A stretch of DNA of 64,000 nt. Origin: Solea solea (Eukaryota; Chordata; Actinopteri; Pleuronectiformes; Soleidae). Of this stretch, positions 9,738 to 22,210 are shown one piece after another. Under the pieces are notes generated by a model. It saw nothing but the letters and a program-made list of their open reading frames with translations. It did not search any database and was not told the origin of the DNA. Position numbers and translations under genes: made by a program. Within the stretch, counting starts at the first letter, position 1. Every line of letters starts with the position of its first letter. The DNA lies in assembly GCF_958295425.1 (NCBI RefSeq), contig NC_081145.1, positions 15,901,443 to 15,965,442 on the forward strand, given 5' to 3'.

Positions 9738-12700
9738 CTGTGGAAACATACAAAAGGTTACACTCATGCATACACAAGGACAGGAAACAAAAAAATAGGT
9801 ATTGCAGAGAGCTACAGTATTATGTGGAACAGAAAGAGTAGTCGGATGAATGAGGAAAATGATTACCGTCATTTTCTGTTGAGCAGTCATCTCCAGTTTC
9901 TCCAAATGGATTTGTTCTTCTGCAGAAAGGGAGCAGAAACATTTTTGTCAGAAAAATATAGACAGAACAACTCCTAATTAAAGCCCCGTTTGCAGCCATT
10001 AAGAAGAATGCAACGCACTGGAAATGACATAAAACACACAAGACCAAATTACAGGAAATCTGCGTCATCAGTGTGGTTTTCTTTTTCCCCCCATAAAGAT
10101 TTCTTAAAAACATGCACCCACATAAAAAGTTTAACTAGGGACCCGCTCACCTCCCTCCACCTCTGTTCTGGTCTTGAAACTCAGAGGCTGGCAGCATGAT
10201 ATCAAACTGAATGGGTGTGCCGGGAGCTATCAGGTCCTCTGGTCCAGGAGCAGCACCGGTCATCTTGGTGCCACTGCTGGTTTCATATACACCTCCTGGT
10301 TTTGCTCTGAGCGAGAAAGAAAATGAGCTTTTAAGCTTATATTAAGTCATTTCTACAACAACCACTGCTCAATCACAAGACTGAAATATTGAGTTGATAA
10401 ATTATCTTCAGAGGATGAGTCACCACCATCTGGTCCTCATTTAATTTGTCCAAAACTAGTTTGTGAACAAATGTGATAGAAGAAAAGAAAACAAGACTTA
10501 AGACTTAAGTCTTGTTTGTACACAGTACAGTATGCGTTTGCTTACACCGTGTCCACATCATCACATCATCACATATTAAACCTTTCAGGTAAAGGCTACC
10601 AAAGACCTTTATTCTGACACCTCCCCCTGGCCCATATATTACTATTACTAGGGGGCAGTTATAAGACGAACTATAAAATCCTAAATGTCTGCTTTAATGT
10701 GCATAGAGCCTAAATATCTCAAACTTATTGGGACTATTCCCACTATTCCAAAGATTAGGGACTGAGTGGAGAGACGTATGAGGATTGAGCGTATCTGAAG
10801 CATGTCTAAAAAGTCCATGGTAGATGACCTGAAAACCCAGTTGGTGGTATGTAGGTGTAGGTGCCTTAAAATCAAAAATATCTTTGTACAGCAGCCATTT
10901 TGAAAGGTAAAAGTAAAGTCAAAGAGTGAAATCACAGGTTTAAATAATGAAATAAATGATGGCTGAGTTCCGTTTTGCTTCCTCAGTTTTACTTTCAATA
11001 TGACCAGCAGCACATGTGATGTCTGACTAAAACATGTCAAAATAGCATCTCAAATTGTACAATTTCTTGTATATTATAGGAGAGATAGTAGACATGCAGC
11101 AGTATAAACAGTGTACAATATAAAATAAAGCATTGCAGTTGATTTGTGCAGTTAAGCATAATGGACACATTTCTTTGTGTTAATGTGTGACCAACGATTA
11201 CTCTCTGTCTTTCAGGAGTGTTGGGAGTGGCAAAACTAACATGTTTCAAAGAGACTTTGTCTTTTCTATTAAATCGTCAGTGATCCCAGTTTCCTGGAGC
11301 AAACAGGCACCAGGTCATCAGAGAGAAATACATACCTTGTTCACTGTGTTGCAGAGATTTAATTAAAAACTTTCATTTCCCAAGAAAATGACTCACGAAG
11401 AAAACCAAGTTAAATCTGCCACAAACTTAGAATGTGATGATAAAAAATAAGAGTAGGTGCAGTGTATATTGTTTGTGAATGTGGGGCCGAGTCTCTTGTA
11501 TGCTTTCATAAGCAGGATGTGTCTGACCTGTCAGGGTTGGGGGAGCCTTCTTGCCTCTTCTCAAAGCTGGTTATGGGAGTCACTGCCTGGATGGCACTTT
11601 GGTTCAGTCGAATGGCCACAGCCTGACAACAAGACACACAAATTATCTCTGTACTGCCAGCTCTGTCATCTATACTGTATTATATGTCACAACAATTGGA
11701 CAACTGAAAAAGATCAGTGAAATGTTTTGGATTTTGGATTTAGAGTCCCATGGTTTCATGTCTGTTAGAAGGAAACATTTACCTCTGGATTTTCAGTCAA
11801 GTAAATCTGTCTGGAAATGTTGTTCACTGTGCAAATCCACTGAGAGAGAAACACAGACAACCACATTAGGGCTTCCTCTAAACGTCAGACACAAGCAGCC
11901 TGAAATCACTTCACCAATACCAGCTGTGATGTGTCCAAGCCCAACATGTAATCTACACAAATGAGATGATATCTAAAACAACAGAGGAGATACCACAGCT
12001 GTTTGAACACTTACTTCTTCATATTCTTTTTTGCTCTCAGCTTGCAGAATCATTGACCTGTAGGTATCCGTGAGAACAAGGAGGATTAAATAAAATGCAT
12101 CCACTAATCTCATGCTATTGCTGGATGTGTGGACATACGTTTTGCCTGTAGGGGAGGTGATCTGAAAACAGTAGCGCCGGTCCTCGCACTCCACAGCCAT
12201 GACGGAGCTGTTGTCCAGGTCCAGCACCATCCCTCCTGCCACTGCTCCACGTGGCTGGCACATGAGGTTCCCTCCCTGGGTGAAGAAGTACAGTCGATCC
12301 CAGGCTGTGGTCACCAGGCCTGTTTTACTGCAGCACAGAGAGAAGGAAGAGACAGAATAAATGGGTAAGAGACGTCAGCGGTGCAGGATATTTTAATTTT
12401 GAACCAAAATGAAAAGGCATAATTTATCTACATAACAAAACATATCAAAACAAATCACACAAAAACGCCGCAGACAAAAAGGAGAAACTGGTACCATTTA
12501 AAATTACAGTTCAATAATAACATAGATTTAAAAGGGACATGATATCATGATTATACAATATTATTTCCAATGTACAGGTGTAACATTGACCTTCCTACTG
12601 TTAACCGTGTTATTACTAATTTCATACACATGACATCATGTTACATTTGATGTGTTACAAATGATATATATGTGACATAGTATTATACAAAAAATATTAC

Positions 12701-15700
12701 AAAGAAAAAACTTGCAGCATGTTTGCAAGAATGTCAGGTTCTAAATATTCTGCACAGGCTTAATAGGATATCACTTTGCACAAAAAGGGAAACATTATTA
12801 ATGGTTTAAGGCTTGATGTGTCATTATTTTCTCACACATCTGGTGTGCAAATGACTTTAGGAAGAAATTATGATGTGCAAAAAGTACGGGTCCTTCTCTC
12901 ACACTTACAAGCTGGTGAAGGATATCACAGGAAAAGAAGAATAAGAATAGTCAGAGGAATATTCAGAAAAGCAAAATTACACCTGTTGCCTCGTGTTGAC
13001 CATCCCTGTAATTTAAATGATATTGTGGTGAATTAATTAGGTTTCTTTCTTGAGGTAGAACATTGATTTTTTAAGCAAACCTGCTGTGGGGTTTTTATGA
13101 TGTAGCCCCTTTTAAAATCTCTTTCCTCTCGTCTCGTGGCCCTACGAGGGTTTCATCTAAATGTCTTCAGCGATCTCATTTTCAAAGATTTAACAAACAC
13201 TAGAAGTAATTTTATTCCGTCTGGCAAGCCTGTGCCTCAGTGATAATAGGGCCTTTAAGGAATAAGGAGAATGTGAAATTTAACATGTGCTTTTCCAGGA
13301 AACTCTCCAATTGTACTTGAAACTGAAACCAGATATATCACATTCAGTTTGGACTTGTTTAAGGTAAAACCTGTTTTACGTCATAGAATTAAATGAATTT
13401 GTTTATGAATTAAAATATCTAACATTAACAAGACATGATCTTCCTAATGTAAAATGTAAATTCATTTGTATAAAGTTCAGTGCTATCCTTGGCAAAACGG
13501 TTTGTGTCAGTTATAAATAAGTTTGAGCTATGGCAACTTATATAAATAAATGTTTACATATACAATAAATAATAAATTGTACAGGGTCACACCATTTCAG
13601 AACAAATGTGCTCATCTATAAGCAGTCTTGTCATATACACAGTTTGGAAAATCTTTCCTATTTTTCTCCTCTGATGAATACCGAGGAGCACGGCTCGTGC
13701 TGTTGTGAGTAAGTCGGAACATTAATATTGCCAGATAATTCAAATCAGCAAACGTTCTCAGGACTCGGCTCCATTTGACACTTGTCTGCGGCTGCTGGCA
13801 GCGAGTGTCATTTAACAGAGTGGCATTCTGTGGAAACCTTTTCTCAAGTGCCACAGACATTTGTCAAAGACTTTGGATGTGAATGAGCGAGAGACAGAGT
13901 GTGACAGCTCTGACATTTCACTAAATCACATTGCAGGCAATGCTGCGGTTCTACCCCCTGCAGCCATTAAGGAAGTTTCCCCTCTCATATATCCACTGTG
14001 CAATAAGCTGACAGTGCACACTGTCAACACACCATATCTGACACACCTTGTCTGCTGTGACAGACTTATTGTTTACTCATTGTTCATGGATATTGCAAAA
14101 AAATATAGCAAGAGAAGCAAAAACCACATTTTCCTATTTTATTTTTTTTTTTCAATCGACTGCTGCTGTTTGCTGTTTGCACCGTCTATTGCACCAGACT
14201 GAATCTGACACTAAGTAAGTAAAGTGAGTCAAAACTTGCTTCAAAGACACTCATTCATGTACAGACTATTAAGGAACATTACATGGAAAGGGAATGTCCT
14301 TGCATTTTAGATTAGGAAGTAATACGTGTAATTAATCTTACTTCCTGATGTTGAGGTAGCCTGCCTTCTGGATAAGTGTGCGATTGAAAGATTCAGTGTC
14401 CTTATCCGGCATATAGACGGTGTCCTCCACAGACAGAAGCTCCCTCTGGGTCGCGCGCATGGCCTCTGCCTCAGCGTCCAGCTGAGTCTGGATACTAAAA
14501 TTGAAAGCATCACATTAACATCTGATGAACCATGACGTAAAAAGACGGAAACAAGTGCCGTTCATGAGTCTGTTACCTTTGTGTCATTTTGGACACTGAT
14601 GAAAGAAAGTTGTCCATCTTCTTAGACACCAGCTCAATGCCTTTCTTAAAGAAGCTGATCTGAGAGTTTGGAGACAGCAAATAAAATGTGTTATAACATG
14701 TGAAACCTGCAGGCCTATGTGAAAAAGACAAGCATCAAATCCTAACATTTAAGAAGCTGTAACTATTTAAATGACAAATTAATACGAAATGACTGTGTGA
14801 TATTTATTCTGTCAACAAATCTATATGAAATGGATACCGTTTTTGTTTTGTTTTACAAACTTAAACTTAAAACATTAACGTTAACTATATCTGTTCCAGA
14901 ACTAATAATGATGTCTGGCCCAGTAGGTCAGCCAACAGCAGTTCAGTACCTGTGCTTGTGTGTAGCCCAACATGGGTTCAAGCATAGCAACTCTTTTGCG
15001 ATACTGTAGGGCATTGAGGGCACAGTAATACTGCAGTGAAGCCTGGTGCTGCTTCCTTCTGGTGTAAGCCACCTCCTTCACCATGTCTGCCTTCACCTGT
15101 TCAAACAGGGGAGAGCAGAAGACTTTACCTTGTGTATACACACACACACACACACACGTGCATGTTCTCACCCAACACAGTCACATTACCTTTAATGCCC
15201 AAGGTGACACATCGAGACATGCAACAGAGGCCCATAGCAGAGAATTCGTATCATTATATTGTAGTGCATAGTGTTTTTTTTACTACAACAGTGAGGTCTG
15301 ACAGGAGAGCAATATTCAATTATATTACTATGCTTTCAAATCCAAACTGAGAGTTCTTCAGGCTGACTCCACAATATGCACTTGTTTTGCATAATGTGCG
15401 TGTAAATTTAATCTGTATTATTTGTTTTCTGTTTGTGTTTTTTGTAACTGTGTCTAGTGTTTTGTATTTGCTGCTGCCTATCTTGGCCAGGACTCCATTG
15501 AGATTAAGAGGTTCTTAATCTTAATGGGATTTTCCTTAAATAAATGGGATTTAAATAAATACACAAATTCTCAAGGCAGTATTTTGACGCCTTCTTTCAA
15601 TAGGAGGAAAGGGCCATTAGTGAAGATGAGAGAGCATGTCGCACTCACGCTACCTTCTCATTCTCTTTCTTCTTGGGCAACCGGCTGTACTTGACCATAG

Positions 15701-18700
15701 CTGCTTCATGCTCTGCAGGAGAGGAGAGGACATGAGAGGAGACACAAAGGACATGATCAGACAGTAACTACAGATGGTAACTGTTTTTCTAAAACGAATA
15801 AAATGACACACTTACCATCAGTGGCGATGCCAAATATTTCCTTCAGGGTGCTTATCTCTGCAGAAGTCATAGAGTTGTTAGAATATCTACAACTGATTAA
15901 TGTGTTTAAAATTTAATTATGGCTTTTTTTTATGGTCGACAACAAGTTCTGTTGTTTTACAAAATTGATCCACAAAATGTCAGAATGTTAAGTGAGGAAT
16001 TCAAACTATGGCCTGATAGTGACATTTATTTTCCTCTCAAACAAATAACTTCAATCCCAGATCAAATTTATACATTTATTAAATTATGTCCATAATAAAA
16101 AATAAATCAGAAAGATGTTATGACAATGAGTTTTATGCATGAGTAGTGATCATCAGGACCAAAGCCTGGTTTCTGTGAGACTCTGGTATAAGTTATCCTC
16201 AGGATATGAATTGTTAAACTGTTCAAATGAATGAAAGTCCATTCAGACTCCTATGAATAGCTGCATAAACCTGTGTGTGTCTGTGTGTCTGTGTGGTGTG
16301 TGTGTGTGTGTTTGTGTGACACTACCTGTGAGGTCCTTCTCTCGAAACTGGATCAAGGGGAAGACCATGCTGTCAGCCATCTGGTTGGCGAGCTCGGAGT
16401 GGAGCGAGTTCAGCTGGACGAGACGAGACAGATTGTACAAAAATACCAAGTGCTGCACAAGGACACACACAGAAGATGTTCCCTCGCCAAACATCTTGAG
16501 GGATTATGATTAATTCTAATATTTATAGTGACTCGCCGCACAATGGAAACTAACTTTTTAGCAAAACGGGGGCATGGCAGCAAACAATGCCTCCCCTCTC
16601 TTACATGCAGCCAAAATTGTGGAACAGTATGTGTTGTGATGGGAATAATAAAACCTTCTGTTTGCTCTGATATTGGAAATGGGACCAAATGTTTCCCACA
16701 CCCAAGCAAATCCTGGTCTAATTCATCAACAAGCTTAGCAACAAGCTATACTTCCAACAATCTGAATTGCTGTGTGAGTGCTGAAGTTCATAGGATTAGG
16801 TGCAGTAACAGGAATTAATTGTATCACGAAATTAGCTCTCCTTTTAACACAAAGAGTCAAAGGTCAAACAAACAATCGACCTGTGTCCTCTGAGCACGCT
16901 GGATGTGTGTGAGAGTGGATGTGTGTGATGAATCTTGCTGAGTGTTGAGTAGACAGCACAGTGGACCCCCATGGCTGTAAGTGACAAGCCCATTTGTTAT
17001 GTCTATATACCTAAGCACGCACTGCCCACCTTCATCTAGCCATCCATCCACCTTATGCTGCCTCACCATCCATCCATCAGGTGTGATAGGCATAATATCC
17101 TCCTTTTAGCATTCGTGCACAATCACTTCTGTCTCACAGGAAATAAAGGGTATTTTCATTGAGCTAATTTCACCGGTGTTCTTCGGAGGCGCAGGTGCAA
17201 TATCCTTTGTAACATGAATAAGTGCCAAATACTGACTGTGCAGTTGCTGATCATCCTTCTCCTTTGCTATGTATGCGCACGCACGCACACACAGACACAC
17301 ACACAAACAAGATAACTTCAAAACACAAGCCTCACCTCCCCTACAGTTTTCGCAAAGCTCTGCAGTGTGGTGATTACCTCCTCATCACCTCTTCCAAGGG
17401 CAAAATTCTAGACAGAAGAAGAAAAGAGGAAAACCAAGTTTAATAACGGAACTTCAAAACATAGCATAGAGCTACCACATACTGGGAGCTACAAAGTTCA
17501 AAAAGCAACCTGTTCTGCCAAGATTACAGACCCGTCACTGTCACGGAACAAGTCCAGCAATGTTAATAAACCCCATGCTAAGGTTCAAGCATTGTTTAAA
17601 ACCACTAGTGCAACAATTATTTTCTCCTTCCTACCACTTTGCAAACGTGGATGTGTTCCAACTGCCAACTGATCCATATGTGCCTTCATCGTGATTTAAT
17701 TGATCTACTTTTTTGAATCAGCATGTTAACTGTTTTCATTTCTAGTTTTCTACATAAAACAAGGTTACATGTTTGACAACCAGCAGAACAAATCCATATC
17801 TATACACATTTTTGCTAAATGTTGGAGATTAAAGTATGTTTTTTGGGATTTTTACGCCTTTTTAACTGATCTACAGTTGGCGATTGTTCGGATTGATTCA
17901 TGTGTCGGACATTGCGCTCATGACCCTTCCGGTGATGTCGCATTTAGCATAGGCTCAGCTCGCTTGGATAGGTACCAGGTACGACTGCTAATGAAAAAAC
18001 AAAAAAAAGTAGAGTCGAGTCGAGCCGTGCCATGCTACACGTACATGTATAGTGGAAAAGTGCCAAAATAAGATTCTTTCCTGCAAAGAGATTTCACACA
18101 GACAGTAGATGCAGATGCCATGCAAAACTCAAGATCAAATGAAAATGACAATAGTAATGGGTGTGTCCTAAAAAGTCGCCCTAGCAAATATGAAGCTCTC
18201 ACATCTTGTTTTCTTATGCAAACATAGGTGTAGCTGGTGAACCACACTGACAGTTATTTGTAATATTTGACCTAATTTCCTTATATAGAATTACAATCAT
18301 GTTGTAGAGCACAGGATTGGTTTTTGCAGTAAATAAATTGTATATATTTATTTACCTATCTGTCCCTCACTAGAATAATTTTTGAGTTTGACAGTATATT
18401 TCAAAACTTTGCCTCATTGTCTTGTCCTTGACACGTGATTATGCTTGTGTATTTCATGGAGAATAATGTTTAAAATGACTCTTTTTCATCCCCCAGAAGT
18501 GTCTGTATTCCTCATATGGCTGCAACAACCTCACCAACACAGCTCAGGGTAAAGGTCCACACAGCACTTGATATAGCACTTGCTGCCAGTGCTATTGCAG
18601 CAGTAGCAGCAAATGAATGCCACTCTGATATGCATACATGTCATTTTTGTTAAGAATTATCTTTTCTATTATAAGCAACAGTGGCGCTGGACTGTCTTGG

Positions 18701-21700
18701 ACAAAAGCTCAAAGGTACTGCAGCAGGAAAGTTCATCTGGAGCAATAAACATGTGAGGGGCACAGAGGATTTGAATCACTGTATCTCTACCTACTTTCTT
18801 CTCATAGTCCAGGAGTTGCCGTGAGAGCTGCTCTGTGGCCAAACCCATCTCACTCTGTAGGAAAACAGGTTGAGGGAAAATGCAAAGTGAATTACAAGTC
18901 ATGTCTTGTTCTCCTAGTACATCATTAAGGAAATTGATTCACACCAGATGATTTAGGGTTCACATTAATATTATTTAAAAAAAATAAATAAATACAGAGT
19001 GATAAGTCATAAATGTCCACGTTCACAGTAAAATGTTGGTGTTGAAATGAGTGTCTGAGGTTATGTTTTATTCACTGCACTTCCTCAGCTCACATCACTT
19101 AATTCCTCATTTTGCATTGGTGAAATTGCAAAAGAAGTGTAAAATAACCATTTCCCTGTCACATTTTCCAGAGAGTAGATGACATTTTTGGCTCAGTGAA
19201 AATTAAAACAGTCATTTATAGTTGAGTGATCCAAATATTCTACCTAACAACCTATTGCAACCAGGTAAAAAAAAATGGCTCCTGTTCAAATTTGCACACA
19301 GCAAATATAACGTCACGTGTTTTGTGTTATGTTTAGTACCTGAGCTCCAAAGACTCGCTGCATCGATTGGAGCAGCTGGTTTGTGTAGTCTGTGAGCATC
19401 CCCGCATCTTCCTCAAACACACTAAGCAAGGAGCGCGTCTGTTAAACGAGACACACAGTATGATATAAAAGATTACAGAACTATTATGTTCAGATAACAG
19501 TTGGATAAATGTACAATTGGAGCAATTAGAAAAAAAATCACAAACAAACACCTTCTTGTTCATTATACTGTACACAGTATGTTAGAAATTCACAAATGTG
19601 GGACTTATCTGACAGGTTTCAGTGTGTTATGACATTTAATTGTTGAAAATAATTGTTAATTTTATTCATGTATTCAAATCTGTTGCCCTAACAATCATCA
19701 GTAGTATCTATAGACTAAAAATGAATCAAAAAAAACAACAATTTAAGATTGCAGCCCATGACAATTCAGCCAGCAACAGAAAAATGAATTTGTTTCTTGG
19801 TGAAAATGTTCCTGTTACTCATTCTGCTAGATCTGTTAAACATGAAGGCATTTTTAGTAAACAGTTTAAACTGAGTTTGACAGTAACCTGTAACACATAC
19901 AAGTATGATATTGTTAAGAATGGGGAGAGAAATGAGGTCAGTGGCAGTACTGAAATCCAGCAGTGAATTTAGAGGCAGAATGATTTTACTGCAGGCCGAC
20001 AATGCAAATTATGAAAATCCGGTCTGTGTGCAAGACTCTCTTTCCATAAACAGGTGCAGCTAGGCAGGACAGATAAGCTGGAGAGTGACACACCCACTGC
20101 ACTGGTTAAAGTCTGTTTGCACTTTAATCCAACCACCCTTCACCACAGTCACTGTACACTGAAATATAATGAAGAAGGATAAGACTACGAGCCTCAAGCC
20201 TGGTATGCACTTAAGCAGTACATCGAAATCAGTAAAAACATTTTGAAGGCTGTCAGATTGGTCAAAACACTGTGCACTTTAAATTATTGTTTTATTGCCA
20301 GTGACATTTTGAGCACAACAGACTTTCCACTGCACAGGATGTTTAGGAAAGAGTGATGCACCCAAACATCACAGGATACATGCTACATTAGATATGCATA
20401 CAACAAAGGCTGTCCTGTATTTTCCTTTCCCATGCACTGAAACTCCACCCATGAGGGCTAGTAAACAACTTTCACACTGCACGTAAGTAAAAAGCACAAG
20501 CTGCTCCTTGTGGAAATGACAGCTACCATTGCCCTGTTGTTGCAGGCAATTGTCTGATAGAGTCCTCTCCTACGAGCCACACCCAGGTAGACTCTGGTCC
20601 TATAATCTGATTTTATACAAGAAATGAGCCGAAAGAACTACAAACTTTTCGTATCGGTCCAATGATGGTCGAAATAAATCCAATATGATCCAAAAAAACA
20701 AAATACCATATAAAACCTTTTAAGCAAAGAAACACACAACACTGACTTCAACTGCAATTATTTTGACTGAAGTTGTGATTGTAATATGATTCGCGATATC
20801 AGAGGGAATGGTCATTTTTACATCATTATTCTCATTTTCATTTGGATAACACATTTGAAAACATATGTGCAGTTCTGTCAGAAAGAAAGATGTTTTGGTT
20901 ACACTGCCGTTTTTGAAATGGCTGGTTATGGTAAATGAGCAGCTCATGGCCAAGAGGAAAGGAATTGGGCTCACAGGGGCCTAAGGGCTGCTCACTGATC
21001 CTACACCTGGCTTATGTGTGTTTTTCTCAAGAAGTTTCAGGTAGTTCATAAAATGTTTTGTAAAAAGGTATTTCACTTAATGTAACACGTGTTGTTAATA
21101 GGTTGTTATGTTATTATTTGACTGGTCAGGCCCAATTGAGATCAAATTGTGATGTGGCCCCTGAACTTAAAATCACTTTGACACCCCTGGCTTTAAGTGT
21201 CGTTAGAATTAGTGACATCTAATGGTGAGACTGCAGACTGTAACAAATGGAGGACTGGACCTGTCCACTCACTCTTCCCTTTCCTAAGTGTGTCAGAGAA
21301 CTAGGCTGGCCTTTCAATACCCTCAAAATGTGAAACGTTTGTCACTTCAGGTCACTGTAGGAACATGGCAGCGTCCTCCATAAAGCAAGGCCCTTGCCCT
21401 AAATACATATACAATGCATATTCTACAGCTTTAAATACCTAATAAAGCAATTAAACATGTACACAAACATACTTATGAGTAATATAGTCAATCTCTGCTG
21501 AAAAGACTGCATTGAGTCAATGTTAGTATCAGTAAGACCGTGTTATTGATATGGGAAACACACAAATGTGGTATTAGGCATTCCTGCTTGGTACAAAACT
21601 GTATGGAAAATGCAATGGTTGATGTATGTTGTAGCTGCTTTATCTATGACGATGACACCTTCCATATGAGTCTGGGGTGTAATAGCTCTTCTGACAGATA

Positions 21701-22087
21701 CACAGACAGACTGTGCGACGAGCTATGCATCTATAAACATAAGAAACACCCAGTCCAAAAAATAGTATAGCTAATTATTATGCTGCCATGCCGTACACAC
21801 TCTGTTTACAGCAGTAGCAGGAAAGGGAAACCTTTACTGAAAGATGATTACATTCCCACAACATTGTGTTTACTGGGAACTGTCATCGACCAGTGGAAGT
21901 AGCAGCAGAAGCAGCAGAAGCAGCAGCAGAAGCCTAGCACAGGAACAACACACAGCCTGGGCTTTAGTCGGCTAAAGCTCGCTTCGGCTCTCCTTCCTTG
22001 TGTAAACGTGTTAAACGGTCACGGGCCTACCTGAGGACTGTCCTGCAGAGCTTCCTCCAGCAGCAGTTTGTGGTGTACGGCCGGCAT
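7548..22087 (-). CDS. appl2: APPL2 adaptor (BAR-PH-PTB), complete, 21 coding exons
   Basis: APPL2 is an endosomal adaptor that binds Rab5-type GTPases through its BAR-PH module and receptors or signalling partners through its PTB domain. Coding exons on the - strand are 22087-22031, 19438-19340, 18854-18795, 17407-17336, 16413-16326, 15857-15816, 15712-15654, 15096-14950, 14659-14577, 14494-14342, 12327-12139, 12057-12015, 11839-11783, 11622-11528, 10306-10151, 9919-9867, 9737-9563, 8520-8484, 8396-8238, 8146-8099 and 7679-7548. They sum to 2004 nt (667 residues plus stop) with every phase consistent. APPL2 rather than APPL1 is indicated by RLYFFTQGGNLMCQPRGAVA, YYCALNALQYRK, DPEALAQLM and the short C-tail without the APPL1 coiled coil. 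The ATG at 22085-22087 has A at -3 (AACAAGATGC). APPL2 and APPL1 are paralogues, so misassignment between them is the only realistic error. Confidence 0.96.
8521..9562 (-). other. appl2: appl2 intron 17
   Basis: The intron contains the transposon-like sequence listed at 9120-9480. The other 600 nt show no feature I recognise. Confidence 0.6.
9120..9480. mobile_element. Probable non-autonomous DNA transposon fragment
   Basis: The stretch includes gcatgtttactcggactc and, in opposite sense, gagcatgtaaacg. Internal blocks such as cgtcttagtcggactac resemble a repeat with ...catgtaaac... ends that is abundant in fish genomes. Boundaries and family are not determined. Confidence 0.45.
9867..11622 (-). 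CDS. appl2: appl2 linker between PH and PTB (exons 14-16)
   Basis: Exon 14 gives AVAIRLNQSAIQAVTPITSF. Exon 15 gives a variable Gly/Ser-rich stretch, then DLIAPGTPIQFDIMLPASEF. Exon 16 gives RTNPFGETGDD. APGTPIQFDI and RRTNPFGE are conserved APPL landmarks. NPF is the kind of short motif bound by EH-domain proteins, which is only an inference here. The intervening sequence is more divergent than the flanking domains. Confidence 0.9.
10307..11527 (-). other. appl2: appl2 intron 14, with a palindrome
   Basis: No coding signal is seen. The one structured feature is the 29-bp palindrome at 10489-10517. Confidence 0.6.
10489..10517. repeat. Near-perfect 29-bp palindrome
   Basis: The left arm AAACAAGACTTAAG (10489-10502) is the exact reverse complement of CTTAAGTCTTGTTT (10504-10517), with a single A between them. 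Confidence 0.95.
11783..14494 (-). CDS. appl2: appl2 PH-domain coding block (exons 10-13)
   Basis: The PH domain covers roughly residues 278-380. KAGYLNIR (exon 10) is followed by TGLVTTAWDRLYFFTQGG, DLDNSSVMAVECEDRRYCFQ and ITSPTGKT (exon 11), then SMILQAESKKEYEE (exon 12) and WICTVNNISRQIYLTENPE (exon 13). The Trp in WICTVNN is the usual C-terminal PH helix Trp. Exons 12 (43 nt) and 13 (57 nt) are small and easily missed. Confidence 0.93.
12328..14341 (-). other. appl2: appl2 intron 10
   Basis: About 2 kb of AT-rich sequence. I see no exon, repeat family or RNA gene in it. Short open frames (for example 12776-13036 + and 13861-14202 +) have no recognisable product. Confidence 0.6.
14342..22087 (-). 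CDS. appl2: appl2 BAR-domain coding block (exons 1-10)
   Basis: Exons 1-10 encode residues 1 to about 286. Exon 1 gives MPAVHHKLLLEEALQDSPQ. The BAR helices run over roughly residues 20-268: RSLLSVFEEDAGMLTDYTNQ, EMGLATEQLSRQLLDYEKK, NFALGRGDEEVITTLQSF, ELANQMADSMVFPLIQF, KYSRLPKKKENEK, YYCALNALQYRKRVAMLEP and FLSSVSKM. BAR dimers sense or bend membranes. Exon 10 ends with KAGYLNIR, where the PH domain begins. The BAR-PH linker (MPDKDTESFNRT) is a few residues shorter than I recall for human APPL2. Confidence 0.93.
15097..15653 (-). other. appl2: appl2 intron 7
   Basis: It holds a short CA run near 15140-15158 and otherwise nothing recognised. Confidence 0.6.
15858..16325 (-). other. appl2: appl2 intron 5
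   Basis: AT-rich, ending in the GT microsatellite of 16274-16318 and a repeat body shared with 28570-28640. Confidence 0.6.
16213..16318 (+). repeat. Repeat body ending in (GT)n, copy 1
   Basis: ctgttcaaatgaatgaaagt and the following sequence up to a GT run align with 28570-28684. The two copies differ by scattered substitutions. Confidence 0.65.
16414..18794 (-). other. appl2: appl2 introns 3 and 4 (exon 4 lies at 17336-17407)
   Basis: Two introns of about 0.9 and 1.4 kb. There is a short CA-rich stretch at 17275-17308 and catccatcca runs near 17041-17078. No other feature is supported. Confidence 0.6.
18855..19339 (-). other. appl2: appl2 intron 2
   Basis: AT-rich, with no feature recognised. 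Confidence 0.6.
19439..22030 (-). other. appl2: appl2 intron 1
   Basis: This is the longest appl2 intron (2.6 kb). It contains a hAT-like fragment near 20960-21195 and a short impure AGC-type repeat at about 21900-21936. No alternative coding exon is seen. Confidence 0.6.
20960..21195 (+). mobile_element. Possible hAT-related transposon fragment
   Basis: It ends with gaacttaaaatcactttgac followed by acccctgg. This resembles the ...tttgacacccctg motif of non-autonomous hAT elements, and the preceding sequence has the matching gtggcccc block. Recognition is from memory only. Confidence 0.4.
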
Positions 22088-22210
22088 CTTGTTAGCGTTG
22101 AGGAGAAGCGAAGGGAACGGGAGGGTATGAATTGTCAGGACCGTGGACTACGTTTCCCACCAACCCTTGCGCGAGCAACAGGAACACGTAGGAGTTGGAG
22201 GCTGGCCTAG
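22088..22210 (-). promoter_or_regulatory. appl2: appl2 proximal promoter / 5'UTR
   Basis: Locally richer in G, C and CpG than its surroundings, directly upstream of the appl2 ATG. It contains a ZNF143-like site. No TATA box is evident, as expected of a housekeeping-type promoter. Confidence 0.6.
22147..22173 (+). promoter_or_regulatory. ZNF143/SBS-like site
   Basis: ACTACGTTTCCCACCAACCC followed by TTGCGCG resembles the long ZNF143 consensus (ACTACAATTCCCAGMATGC followed by YYGCG). It lies about 60 bp upstream of the appl2 ATG. Confidence 0.55.

Noticed and set aside
17769..18071. 100-codon + strand frame in an appl2 intron
   Set aside because: No splice context, no recognisable domain and no coding texture; it lies inside a well-defined intron.
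7548..22087. Assignment as appl1
   Set aside because: The diagnostic segments and the short C-tail follow APPL2, not APPL1, and the neighbour c12orf75 agrees.
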